From Candidatus Omnitrophota bacterium (GTDB lineage: Bacteria > Omnitrophota > Omnitrophia > Omnitrophales > JAQTRP01), in contig JAQTRP010000007.1 in the NCBI GenBank assembly GCA_028711765.1, positions 1 through 33,172 on the forward strand: 33,172 nt of DNA, given 5' to 3'. This document shows positions 17,419 to 23,570 of this stretch, piece after piece. Position 1 is the first letter of the stretch. The number at the start of each line of letters is the position of its first letter. A program made the position numbers and the translations under genes. The notes beneath the pieces are model-generated. The model saw only the letters and a program-made list of their open reading frames with translations. It ran no database searches and was not told where the DNA came from.

Positions 17419-17482
17419 GGCTTAGGACCACCAGCACGAGGACAATCAGGATAATTTGTACGGCATTCAATATCCACGACAT
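17408..17482 (-). CDS. Possible 24-residue single-helix membrane peptide, convergent with recO
   Basis: On the minus strand an ATG at 17482 opens MSWILNAVQIILIVLVLVVL followed by SLTD and a stop at 17408-17410, overlapping the recO 3' end by 11 nt. Composition is that of a single membrane helix and resembles, only in size and character, Ibs-type hydrophobic toxins or an N-terminal SecG-like helix. The only purine-rich site (AAGAAGG) is 18 nt upstream, too far for a good Shine-Dalgarno, so it may be chance. Confidence 0.25.
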   Translation of the reverse strand: MSWILNAVQIILIVLVLVVLSLTD

Positions 17483-17539
17483 AGTTATAATTCTTATCGG
17501 CCTTCTTTGACGCAGACTTTAGCAAGCACTAACCCGTGC

Positions 17540-17705
17540 ACCAGGAGCTGGTTTCATAAGTACTTGCACACCTTTATGTACCTGGTACCGGTTCCGCGAA
17601 TACGGTACCAGGTACATAAAGTTACCCCCAAAGGCATTTGCAGATACTTATGAAACCGCTTCCAGGTACGTAAAGGCAACTTTGACTTATGAAACCGGCT
17701 CCAGG
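17540..17705. repeat. Compound repeat: hairpin copy 4 with direct and inverted GTTTCATAAGTA modules
   Basis: Module GGAGCTGGTTTCATAAGTAC (17543-17562) leads into a perfect 19-bp hairpin (17572-17590 with 17603-17621, 12-nt loop). It is followed by two inverted module remnants, GATACTTATGAAACCGCTTC (17643-17662) and CTTATGAAACCGGCTCCAGG (17686-17705), and a half hairpin arm at 17662-17676. The block looks like repeated insertion and partial deletion of one composite unit. Confidence 0.8.
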
Positions 17706-17745
17706 TACTGGGTACCGCATGTCCGGATCCGGTACCCAGTACCTG
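17702..17745. repeat. Diverged GTACTGGGTACC hairpin (family A, copy 5)
   Basis: CAGGTACTGGGTACCG (17702-17717) pairs perfectly with CGGTACCCAGTACCTG (17730-17745) across a 12-nt loop. Relative to copies 1-4, the stem bases differ but are compensated on both sides. Confidence 0.85.
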
Positions 17746-17841
17746 ATATGGCCCGTATTTGAACTTACGGGATTTACGTGGTAAACTTATAGTTGGAGCA
17801 GGATAAGCTCAGGTACCAAGTACCGGGTCTTTGTACTTGTA

Positions 17842-17885
17842 CAGGTGCCTGGTGCCGGATTAATGGGATCGGTAGCAGGCACCTG
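17842..17885. repeat. Diverged GTGCCTGGTGCC hairpin (family A, copy 6)
   Basis: CAGGTGCCTGGTGCCG (17842-17857) faces CGGTAGCAGGCACCTG (17870-17885), with two mismatches and a 12-nt loop. A further half element (CAGGTACCAAGTACCG, 17810-17825) precedes it. The right arm ends where the GAGGGAG ribosome site of the next small gene begins. Confidence 0.75.
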
Positions 17886-17900
17886 AGGGAGTTTAAAATA

Positions 17901-18101
17901 ATGGATATGTTTGTTTATTTGGACCAAAATAATGTTGGGGACAGCGAAAGTCAGCCTGAGCAGTTGAGGAAAAAGCAGGATGAGTTTCTGGATGTGTATT
18001 CTTTGTATTTAAAGACCGGCTCTCGCTGGATAAAGGAAGAGGCCATTCTTAAGGCCTATGAGCTCCATATGCTTGATAAGAGATTTTCGTTTGAAATATA
18101 G
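17901..18101 (+). CDS. Hypothetical 66-residue charged protein
   Basis: Not recognised. From ATG 17901 (GAGGGAG at 17885-17891) it encodes a small, acidic and helical soluble protein: MDMFVYLDQNNVGD, then EQLRKKQDEFLDVYSLYLK and RWIKEEAILKAYELHMLDK. It has no cysteine pairs, signal peptide or membrane segment. The in-frame extension upstream to 17793 runs through repeats and is rejected. It stands alone between repeat blocks and is followed by a strong intrinsic terminator at 18161-18188, which supports it being an expressed gene. Confidence 0.6.
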   Translation: MDMFVYLDQNNVGDSESQPEQLRKKQDEFLDVYSLYLKTGSRWIKEEAILKAYELHMLDKRFSFEI

Positions 18102-18160
18102 AAAAGCAGCTGTAAGCTTTAAGTTGTAAGCTATAAGTAAAGACAAATCTCAGGAATAAA

Positions 18161-18188
18161 AGCGGGTTGCAAAACAACCCGCTTTTTT
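18161..18188 (+). terminator. Strong intrinsic terminator after the 66-residue gene
   Basis: AGCGGGTTG (18161-18169) pairs perfectly with CAACCCGCT (18175-18183) around a CAAAA loop, followed by a run of T. A-rich sequence precedes it. Confidence 0.9.
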
Positions 18189-18224
18189 GCTTTTTAGGGA
18201 TTTGTTTTTATTTATAGCTTAAGG

Positions 18225-18244
18225 CCTGCCTGACGGCAGCCAGG
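18225..18244. repeat. CCTGCCTGCCGG palindrome, degenerate copy (family D, copy 3)
   Basis: CCTGCCTGACGGCAGCCAGG interrupts the right arm of the family B repeat. Other copies are at 19666, 19709, 23538 and 32640. Confidence 0.7.
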
Positions 18245-18307
18245 CTTACAGCTTATAGCTGATAACTTACAGCTGACTTAAAACTGCTTTAATAATTGCT
18301 CACTGCG

Positions 18308-18354
18308 TGTTATAATCCCCACCTCAAAAATCCTGCTATTTTTCTGTATATAAT
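18308..18354 (+). promoter_or_regulatory. Possible dapL promoter region
   Basis: An extended -10 (TGTTATAAT, with TATAAT at 18311-18316) and a second TATAAT (18349-18354) lie upstream of dapL. Neither has a good -35 box at the right distance. The hairpin repeats at 18361-18450 would lie in the 5' leader. Confidence 0.4.
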
Positions 18355-18360
18355 TCACGT

Positions 18361-18450
18361 CAGGTACCAGGTACCGACCCCTTAACCCGTGTACCAGGTA
18401 CCGGATACTGACATACGGTACCTGGTACACGATCTTGCACCTGGTACCTG
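18361..18450. repeat. Nested GTACCAGGTACC hairpins in the dapL leader (family A, copies 7 and 8)
   Basis: The inner hairpin CGTGTACCAGGTACCG (18388-18403) pairs perfectly with 18416-18431 across a 12-nt loop. An outer pair, CAGGTACCAGGT (18361-18372) with ACCTGGTACCTG (18439-18450), encloses it. The block ends 16 nt before the dapL ATG, next to its GAGGT ribosome site (18453-18457), and could fold in the mRNA leader. Confidence 0.85.
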
Positions 18451-18466
18451 ATGAGGTCCATAACTT

Positions 18467-19657
18467 ATGTTTGGAAGGCATATCCCGGAAGATTTCGTGA
18501 CGGAGCCCGATTTATTGAAAAAACTCCCTACGTATCTCTTTGTCGAGATAGATAAGAAAAAGCGCGAGGCCCAGGCCAAAGGCAAAGACATCATCGACCT
18601 TGGTATCGGAGACCCCGATCTGCCCACGCCCGCTTTCATAATTGACGCTCTTGAACGCGCCGCGCGCGATCCCGCGAACCACCGCTATCCGTCCAATCAG
18701 GGCCTTAGGGTTTTAAGGGAGGCGATAGCGACTTGGTATAAGGAACGGTTTCACGTCGCGCTTGATCCTGATGAGGAAATACTGCCTCTAATCGGGTCAA
18801 AGGAGGGGATTGCCCACGCGCCGCTTGCCCTCGTCAATCCCGACGATCTGGTGCTTATACCCGATCCCTGCTATCCGCCTTATTATTCGGGAACCCTTAT
18901 GGCAGGGGCCGAGCCGTACCGTATGCCGCTTGTGGCGGCGAACGAATTTCTCCCCGATTTCGGCGCGCTTGACAGGTCCACGAAACAGCGCGCGTCGCTT
19001 CTTTTTATCAATTATCCCGGAAACCCGACGGGTGCCTGTGCCACGCGGGATTTCTTCGATGAAGCGGTCAATTTCGCGGTCGAGAATCGCATAATGGTGG
19101 CTCATGACGCGGCTTATACCGAAATCTATTTTGACAACATGCCGCCTCCGAGTTTTCTTGAGGCTAAAGGTGCAAAAGAGGTCGGGATAGAATTTCATTC
19201 GCTTTCAAAGACGTTCAACATGACGGGGTGGCGCATCGGTTTTGCCGTAGGCAACCGCAAAATGATACGGTGTCTCGCGCAGCTTAAGGGCCATTTCGAC
19301 TCCGGTGTTTTTCAGGCAATACAGCTTGCCGCGGTCGAGGCATTGAAAAAAGGCGGCCCGTCCGCGGCGGAAAACAGACACGTTTTCGAGGAGCGCCGCG
19401 ATGTTTTAGTCAACGGCCTCAGGAAAATCGGATGGGATGTCCCCATGCCGAAAGCGACATTTTATGTGTGGCTTCCGGTGCCGCCGGGTTACACCTCGGC
19501 CGAGTTGTGCATGAAACTATTGGAGGGTGCCGGCGTAGTCGCGACACCCGGCGTGGGTTTTGGCCCGAACGGCGAGGGCTATATCCGTATGACGATAACC
19601 GTTCCGGTGGCAAGGCTTGAGGAAGCAGTAAAGCGCGTAAAAGCGCTCCACGGTTAA
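18467..19657 (+). CDS. dapL: LL-diaminopimelate aminotransferase
   Basis: Fold-type I PLP aminotransferase of 396 residues that makes LL-diaminopimelate directly from tetrahydrodipicolinate and glutamate, for lysine and peptidoglycan. Visible family motifs: IIDLGIGDPDLPTP, HRYPSNQGLRVLREAIA, LIGSKEGIAH, PDPCYPPY, the NYPGNPTGA cofactor motif, and SLSKTFNMTGWRIGF with the PLP lysine K248. The SKE motif and length fit the DapL (DapL2-like) group better than generic aspartate aminotransferases. The start is ATG 18467, nine bases after GAGGT. It is flanked on both sides by repeat blocks, so it is probably a single-gene unit. Confidence 0.88.
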   Translation: MFGRHIPEDFVTEPDLLKKLPTYLFVEIDKKKREAQAKGKDIIDLGIGDPDLPTPAFIIDALERAARDPANHRYPSNQGLRVLREAIATWYKERFHVALDPDEEILPLIGSKEGIAHAPLALVNPDDLVLIPDPCYPPYYSGTLMAGAEPYRMPLVAANEFLPDFGALDRSTKQRASLLFINYPGNPTGACATRDFFDEAVNFAVENRIMVAHDAAYTEIYFDNMPPPSFLEAKGAKEVGIEFHSLSKTFNMTGWRIGFAVGNRKMIRCLAQLKGHFDSGVFQAIQLAAVEALKKGGPSAAENRHVFEERRDVLVNGLRKIGWDVPMPKATFYVWLPVPPGYTSAELCMKLLEGAGVVATPGVGFGPNGEGYIRMTITVPVARLEEAVKRVKALHG

Positions 19658-19665
19658 CCCCGTTG

Positions 19666-19728
19666 CCTGCCTGCCGGCAGGCAGGGTTAGCGAGTGAGCC
19701 GGTGAGCGCCTGCCTGCCGGTAGGCAGG
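19666..19728. repeat. Two CCTGCCTGCCGGCAGGCAGG palindromes (family D, copies 1 and 2)
   Basis: Copy 1 (19666-19685) is a perfect 20-nt palindrome without a loop. Copy 2 (19709-19728) has one change. The 23 nt between them (GTTAGCGAGTGAGCCGGTGA...) and the bases after copy 2 belong to the TTAGCC-word repeat, so copy 2 splits that arm. Confidence 0.9.
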
Positions 19729-19783
19729 GGTTAGCCAGTTAGTGGGTTAACCGGCTAACAGGCTAACTGGCACACCGGCTTAC
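19686..19783. repeat. TTAGCC-word inverted repeat (family I) split by a palindrome
   Basis: The left arm (19686-19708 and 19729-19752) consists of GTTAGC, GTGAGCCGGTGAGC and GGTTAGCCAGTTAG words. The right arm (19753-19783) is the complement, GGCTAACAGGCTAACTGGC then ACACCGGCTTAC. It fills the dapL-folK gap. Confidence 0.75.
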
Positions 19784-19795
19784 AAAGTAGGACAT

Positions 19796-20278
19796 ATGGC
19801 GACGGCATTCATAGGCGTAGGCTCAAACATCGGTGACAGGGAAACTTTTCTTAACCTTGCCTTGGGATTACTCAAACAAGATCCTAGTATTAAGGTTGAA
19901 AAGACTTCGCCTGTCTACGAAACCGATCCGGTCAGCGGCATTCCGCAAGGGAAATACCTGAACGCGGTGTGGCAGGTTAGCACCGATCTCACGCCGGAGC
20001 GGCTTTTGGACGTTCTCCGGGGCATAGAGAAAGCGCTCGGGAGGGAGCGGAAAGAACGCTTCAGCCCGCGCACCATCGATCTCGATATACTTTTTTACGA
20101 CCAGTTTATCTATTCTTCCGAGCGGCTTACGGTGCCCCATCCGAGGCTTCACGAGCGTTTCTTTGTGCTTCGTCCGCTCGCCGATCTTAGCCCGGATCTC
20201 CTGCATCCTATGATCCGCCGTTCGGTGAAAGATTTGCTGGGAGAAGTTGAGCGCAAGCTGGGCGTTCAGGCGCTTTAG
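19796..20278 (+). CDS. folK: 2-amino-4-hydroxy-6-hydroxymethyldihydropteridine pyrophosphokinase
   Basis: Folate pathway enzyme transferring pyrophosphate from ATP to the pterin. The 160-residue length is typical of HPPK. Motifs seen: FIGVGSNIGDRETFLNLAL at the start, TSPVYETDPV, and the signature RFSPRTIDLDILFYD with the Mg-binding DLD, followed by VPHPRLHERFFVLRPLADL. The start ATG follows AGGA. Only two bases separate it from panC, so folate and pantothenate genes form one operon, an arrangement that recurs in several bacteria. Confidence 0.96.
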   Translation: MATAFIGVGSNIGDRETFLNLALGLLKQDPSIKVEKTSPVYETDPVSGIPQGKYLNAVWQVSTDLTPERLLDVLRGIEKALGRERKERFSPRTIDLDILFYDQFIYSSERLTVPHPRLHERFFVLRPLADLSPDLLHPMIRRSVKDLLGEVERKLGVQAL

Positions 20279-20280
20279 TT

Positions 20281-21123
20281 ATGAAAGTTATTGTTTCAGC
20301 GCGTGCCTTAGCGCGCGAAATGGATAGATTGAGGCGTCAGGGAAAGACAGTCGGTTTTGTCCCGACGATGGGCGCGTTGCATGACGGTCATCTCTCGCTC
20401 ATACGGCGCGCGCGCCGCAAAAACAATGTTGTTGTAGTCAGCATCTTTGTCAATCCGATTCAGTTTGGCCACGGTGAGGACTTCACACGTTATCCGCGCC
20501 CCGTCGGGCGCGATAAGACGCTTTGCCTGAGGGCGGGCGTCGATTATATTTTTATGCCGCGGCCGGCGAGTCTTTATCCGAAGGGTTTTGGGACTTTCGT
20601 CGAGGCGACGGAGCTTTCAAGGCCGCTTTGCGGGGCCAAGCGGCCGGGGCATTTTCGCGGTGTCACTACGGTAGTGGCGAAACTTTTCAATATCGTCAAG
20701 CCGCACGCGGCGTATTTCGGCGCGAAGGATTACCAGCAGGCAGTTGTAGTCCGCCGCATGGCGCGCGACCTTAATTTCGATATTAAAATCGAAATATGCC
20801 CGATCATCCGCGAGCGGGACGGCGTCGCGATGAGTTCCAGGAATGTTTATTTAAGTCCCGAAGAGAGGCGGCGCGCCCGGTCGCTTTCAGAATCGCTTCG
20901 ATACGCGTGGAAAATGATTAATAAAGGGGAGCGCAGCGCGCAAAAAATAAAAGCGGCGATTCGCTCGATTCTTGGGAAGAATGTTTCGAAGATCGATTAC
21001 GTTGAGATTGTGCGTCTGGATAATCTTACGGTGCTTAAACGTTTGAGCGGTAGAGCGCTCATTGCGCTCGCCTGTTTCGTCGGACGCACGCGGCTTATTG
21101 ATAATGTTGTCGTAAAGGTATGA
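20281..21123 (+). CDS. panC: Pantothenate synthetase (pantoate-beta-alanine ligase)
   Basis: Joins pantoate and beta-alanine with ATP to give pantothenate, the coenzyme A precursor. The 280-residue protein has the HIGH-like motif VPTMGALHDGHLSLI, VSIFVNPIQFG, the RPGHFRGVTTVVAKLFNIV segment, AYFGAKDYQQ, and the KMSKS-like loop VAMSSRNVYLS. It is complete. It lies between folK (2-nt gap) and panD (13-nt gap), which supplies beta-alanine. panB is not in the window. Confidence 0.96.
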   Translation: MKVIVSARALAREMDRLRRQGKTVGFVPTMGALHDGHLSLIRRARRKNNVVVVSIFVNPIQFGHGEDFTRYPRPVGRDKTLCLRAGVDYIFMPRPASLYPKGFGTFVEATELSRPLCGAKRPGHFRGVTTVVAKLFNIVKPHAAYFGAKDYQQAVVVRRMARDLNFDIKIEICPIIRERDGVAMSSRNVYLSPEERRRARSLSESLRYAWKMINKGERSAQKIKAAIRSILGKNVSKIDYVEIVRLDNLTVLKRLSGRALIALACFVGRTRLIDNVVVKV

Positions 21124-21136
21124 AAGGGTTAAATCC

Positions 21137-21508
21137 ATGTGGATAAAAATGCTGAAATCGAAGATCCATCGCGCTACCGTGACGGATGCCAATCTGGAAT
21201 ACGAGGGAAGCGTTACGGTGGATCAGGATCTTTTGGATGGGGCGCATTTGATCGCGGGCGAGAAGGTACTGATCGTAAATCTTACGAACGGCGTTAGGAT
21301 AGAAAGCTATGCCATGGCCGGCAAGCGCGGGTCAGGTACTATTTGCATGAACGGCGGCGCGGCGCACCACGCCAAACACGGCAATAAGGTGATAATCATG
21401 AGTTTCTGCGAGCTCTTGGAAGAGGAGGCGTTAAAATTCAAGCCTTACGTTGTCCTCGTGGATGATAAAAATAAGATTGTCGGTGTCCGCCGTAGTGTTA
21501 ATCCATAA
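21137..21508 (+). CDS. panD: Aspartate 1-decarboxylase proenzyme
   Basis: Makes beta-alanine from aspartate for pantothenate synthesis. The 123-residue protein self-cleaves: the Gly-Ser site is at G24-S25 (LEYEGSVTVD), giving the pyruvoyl group on S25. Other conserved segments are MLKSKIHRATVTDANL, GEKVLIVNLTNGVRIESYAM, and NGGAAHHAKHGNKVIIMSF. The start ATG 21137 lies after AAGGGTT. It is last in the folK-panC-panD operon. Confidence 0.96.
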   Translation: MWIKMLKSKIHRATVTDANLEYEGSVTVDQDLLDGAHLIAGEKVLIVNLTNGVRIESYAMAGKRGSGTICMNGGAAHHAKHGNKVIIMSFCELLEEEALKFKPYVVLVDDKNKIVGVRRSVNP

Positions 21509-21530
21509 AAGGAGTAGCGGGAAAATCCAA

Positions 21531-21662
21531 AGTTTAAAAGTCAAACTGCAAAATCAAAGCGTAAAAGTTTAAAATATCGCATTAAAATATAAAACCGTAC
21601 CTGTACACCTTAGTTTTGGATTTTAAATTTTAATTTTGCATTTTGCGTTTTAATCTTTGATT
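21531..21662. repeat. A/T-rich long inverted repeat (family C, copy 3)
   Basis: The left arm (21531-21592: GAAAATCCAAAGTTTAAAAG, GCAAAATCAAAGCGTAAAAG) faces a right arm (21611-21662: TTTTGGATTTTAAATTTTAA, TTTTGCATTTTGCGTTTTAA). Its middle holds CGTACCTGTACAC, a possible family A remnant. The right arm supplies the -35 box of the nadA promoter. Confidence 0.7.
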
Positions 21663-21686
21663 TATCTATCTGCTCGCTACTATAAT
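21657..21686 (+). promoter_or_regulatory. Promoter of nadA-nadX
   Basis: TTGATT (21657-21662), 18 nt, TATAAT (21681-21686). The nadA ATG follows 20 nt later with AGGGGAG as ribosome site. No NiaR- or NrtR-like operator is recognised. Confidence 0.65.
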
Positions 21687-21706
21687 CAAATCAAAGGGGA
21701 GCTTAT

Positions 21707-22657
21707 ATGACTTTGCTTAAAAAACCCGAATTCAGAGAAGAAGAACAGTATAAACACAAACTTCGCGAGGAGATTTTTCAGCTGAAGAAGAAACGCAATG
21801 CTATCATCCTCGCCCACAATTATCAGCGTGACGAAATCCAGGAGATAGCGGACATTACCGGCGATTCGCTCGAGCTTTCGCGCGCCTGTACGAGGGTGAA
21901 GGAAGAAGTCATCGTATTCTGCGGTGTTCACTTTATGGCCGAGACGGCGAAGATCCTCAACCCGCACAAAACAGTTTTGTTGCCGGTGCTCGAGGCGGGT
22001 TGTCCCTTGGCCGAGATGATTACGATAGAAAAGCTAAAGGCACTCAAGGCCGAGCATCCCGGTGCTGCCGTCGTTTCCTATGTTAACTCTCCCGCCGAAA
22101 TAAAAGCGGAAAGCGATATTTGCTGCACATCGTCGAACGGTATAAAAGTTGTCAAATCGCTTAAGGAGAATAAAGTTATTTTTGTGCCCGACAGAAACCT
22201 CGCGCGTTGGGTGCAACTTAACGTCCCCGAGAAAGAGCTGATTATCTATCCCGGATTTTGCATTACTCATATGCGTGTTAAGGAAGAGGAAGTTTTGAAA
22301 GCGAAGGCGGAACATCCGGGGGCCGTCCTGCTTGCCCATCCCGAGTGCGAGCCCGATGTTTTAAAGCACGCGGATTGTATAACGAGCACGGCGGGGATGT
22401 TTACCTACGCGAAGCAGTCGCCGGCGAAGGAATTTATCATCGCTACGGAAAAAGGCATGCTTTATCGCCTCGGCAAGGAGAATCCCGATAAGAAATTTTA
22501 TCTGCCTTCGGAGCATTTAATCTGCGCCACCATGAAGCTTACGACCCTCGGATGGATTTTGCACGCCCTTGAATTTATGGAATACGAAGTGACGGTCGAC
22601 GAGGATATCAGGCAGCGCGCGATCCGCGCCATAACAAGGATGCTCGAGGTAAAATGA
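21707..22657 (+). CDS. nadA: Quinolinate synthase
   Basis: Condenses iminoaspartate with dihydroxyacetone phosphate to quinolinate in NAD synthesis; a [4Fe-4S] enzyme. The 316-residue protein carries AHNYQRDEIQEIADITGDS and FCGVHFMAETAKIL. The three cluster cysteines fit C99 (LEAGCP), C185 (YPGFCITH) and C273 (LICATMK), with spacings of 86 and 88 residues, close to those of the Thermotoga and Pyrococcus enzymes. It overlaps nadX by ATGA, so both are translated together. An oxygen-sensitive cluster fits an anaerobic or microaerobic lifestyle. Confidence 0.96.
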   Translation: MTLLKKPEFREEEQYKHKLREEIFQLKKKRNAIILAHNYQRDEIQEIADITGDSLELSRACTRVKEEVIVFCGVHFMAETAKILNPHKTVLLPVLEAGCPLAEMITIEKLKALKAEHPGAAVVSYVNSPAEIKAESDICCTSSNGIKVVKSLKENKVIFVPDRNLARWVQLNVPEKELIIYPGFCITHMRVKEEEVLKAKAEHPGAVLLAHPECEPDVLKHADCITSTAGMFTYAKQSPAKEFIIATEKGMLYRLGKENPDKKFYLPSEHLICATMKLTTLGWILHALEFMEYEVTVDEDIRQRAIRAITRMLEVK

Positions 22658-23469
22658 AAAAGCTAAGGATCGGTATCATCGGTTGCGGCACCATAGGTTC
22701 TGCGCTCGCCCGCGCGGTTGAGAGACGTTTTTCGAAACACGCACACCTCGCCTATATAGCGGAGCTTGACCGTCCGAAGGCAGATAGGCTCATCCATTCA
22801 CTCAAGGCAAAACCGTTACTTCTCTCTATTGCTCAGTTGGTCAAGCGCTCCGATTTCATTATCGAGGCCGCGTCGGCCAAGATCTCTGGCGGGATAGCTC
22901 ATTCGGCGCTCAAGCGGAATAAAGAAATTCTTGTTATGAGCGTCGGCGGCCTCCTCGCTTCTTTTTCCTCCCTTGAACGGATTCTTAAATGTACAAAGGG
23001 GACCCTCTATATTCCATCGGGCGCCGTGGCGGGTATAGACGCCGTGCTTGCCTCCCGCGAGGGGAAGATACGTTCGGCGACCCTTATAACCCGAAAGCCG
23101 CCGGCGGGTCTTCGCGGCGCGCCGTTTTTTAAGACTTCGAAGATTAAACTCGAACGCGTCCGCAAGGAAACGCTTATTTTCGAAGGGAACGTCATCCAGG
23201 CCGTGAAGGCGTTTCCGAAGAATGTCAATGTGTCGGCGCTCCTCGCCCTTGCGGGTATCGGCCCGCGCAAGACAAAGGTCAGGCTTTACACCTCGCCCAA
23301 ATATACAAAGAACTCCCACGAGATTATAGTCGAGGGTGATTGCGGCGTTGTCCACACCCGCACCGACAATATGCCGTCCAAAGAGAATCCCAAGACGAGC
23401 GCGTTAGCGATCCGCTCGGCAGAGGCATTGCTCACCAAGGTGTTTAGCCGCTTCAAAGTCGGCACTTAA
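22654..23469 (+). CDS. nadX: L-aspartate dehydrogenase (NadX type)
   Basis: Oxidises aspartate to iminoaspartate with NAD(P)+, feeding NadA and replacing the flavin oxidase NadB. The 271-residue protein begins with a Rossmann motif, RIGIIGCGTIGSALARAVE. It continues with IIEAASAKI, VMSVGGLLA, the IPSGAVAGIDAV segment and FPKNVNVSALLALAGIG, and the C-terminal HEIIVEGDCGVV and ENPKTSALAIRSAEALL typical of the family. The start overlaps the nadA stop (ATGA), which supports the joint pathway. nadC is not in the window. Confidence 0.93.
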   Translation: MKKLRIGIIGCGTIGSALARAVERRFSKHAHLAYIAELDRPKADRLIHSLKAKPLLLSIAQLVKRSDFIIEAASAKISGGIAHSALKRNKEILVMSVGGLLASFSSLERILKCTKGTLYIPSGAVAGIDAVLASREGKIRSATLITRKPPAGLRGAPFFKTSKIKLERVRKETLIFEGNVIQAVKAFPKNVNVSALLALAGIGPRKTKVRLYTSPKYTKNSHEIIVEGDCGVVHTRTDNMPSKENPKTSALAIRSAEALLTKVFSRFKVGT

Positions 23470-23470
23470 T

Positions 23471-23570
23471 TTCGTATTGCGTATTGCGTGATGTGTATTG
23501 CGCAAAATTTTTTTGTGCTTTTACGCAATACACAATACCTGCCTGCCGGCAAGGCAGGCGCACGACGCAT
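23471..23570. repeat. GTATTGC-word inverted repeat (family H) split by a palindrome
   Basis: The left arm (23471-23502: CGTATTGCGTATTGCG, TGTGTATTGCG) faces CGCAATACACAATAC (23523-23537). A GC-rich palindrome follows (23538-23558). The arm seems to resume as GCGCACGACGCATGACGAA, so the uvrA ATG lies inside the arm. Confidence 0.65.
23538..23558. repeat. CCTGCCTGCCGG palindrome with one extra base (family D, copy 4)
   Basis: The 21-nt copy carries an inserted A (GGCAAGGCAGG). That creates AAGGCAGG ten bases before the uvrA ATG, which could serve as a weak ribosome site. Confidence 0.75.

Larger units (their letters stand above)
18107..18279. repeat. AAGTTGTAAG-word inverted repeat enclosing a terminator (family B, copy 3)
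   Basis: The left arm (18107-18141) reads CAGCTGTAAGCTTTAAGTTG, TAAGCTATAAGT. The right arm (18211-18279) is its complement (TTATAGCTTAAG ... CTTACAGCTTATAGC, TTACAGCTG). The right arm is split by a GC-rich palindrome at 18225-18244. An intrinsic terminator lies between the arms. Confidence 0.8.

Noticed and set aside
17793-17900. N-terminal extension of the 66-residue hypothetical protein
   Set aside because: It translates hairpin repeats (e.g. LRYQVPGLCTCTGAW); a good ribosome site precedes ATG 17901.
17540-18450. CRISPR-like array
   Set aside because: Repeats are palindromes with variable spacing, mixed orientation and diverged cores; there are no uniform spacers and no cas genes.
23488-23568. 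Longer N-terminus for UvrA
   Set aside because: The region is the GTATTGC inverted repeat plus the GC palindrome; UvrA homology begins only at SEIIIQGARQHNLKN.
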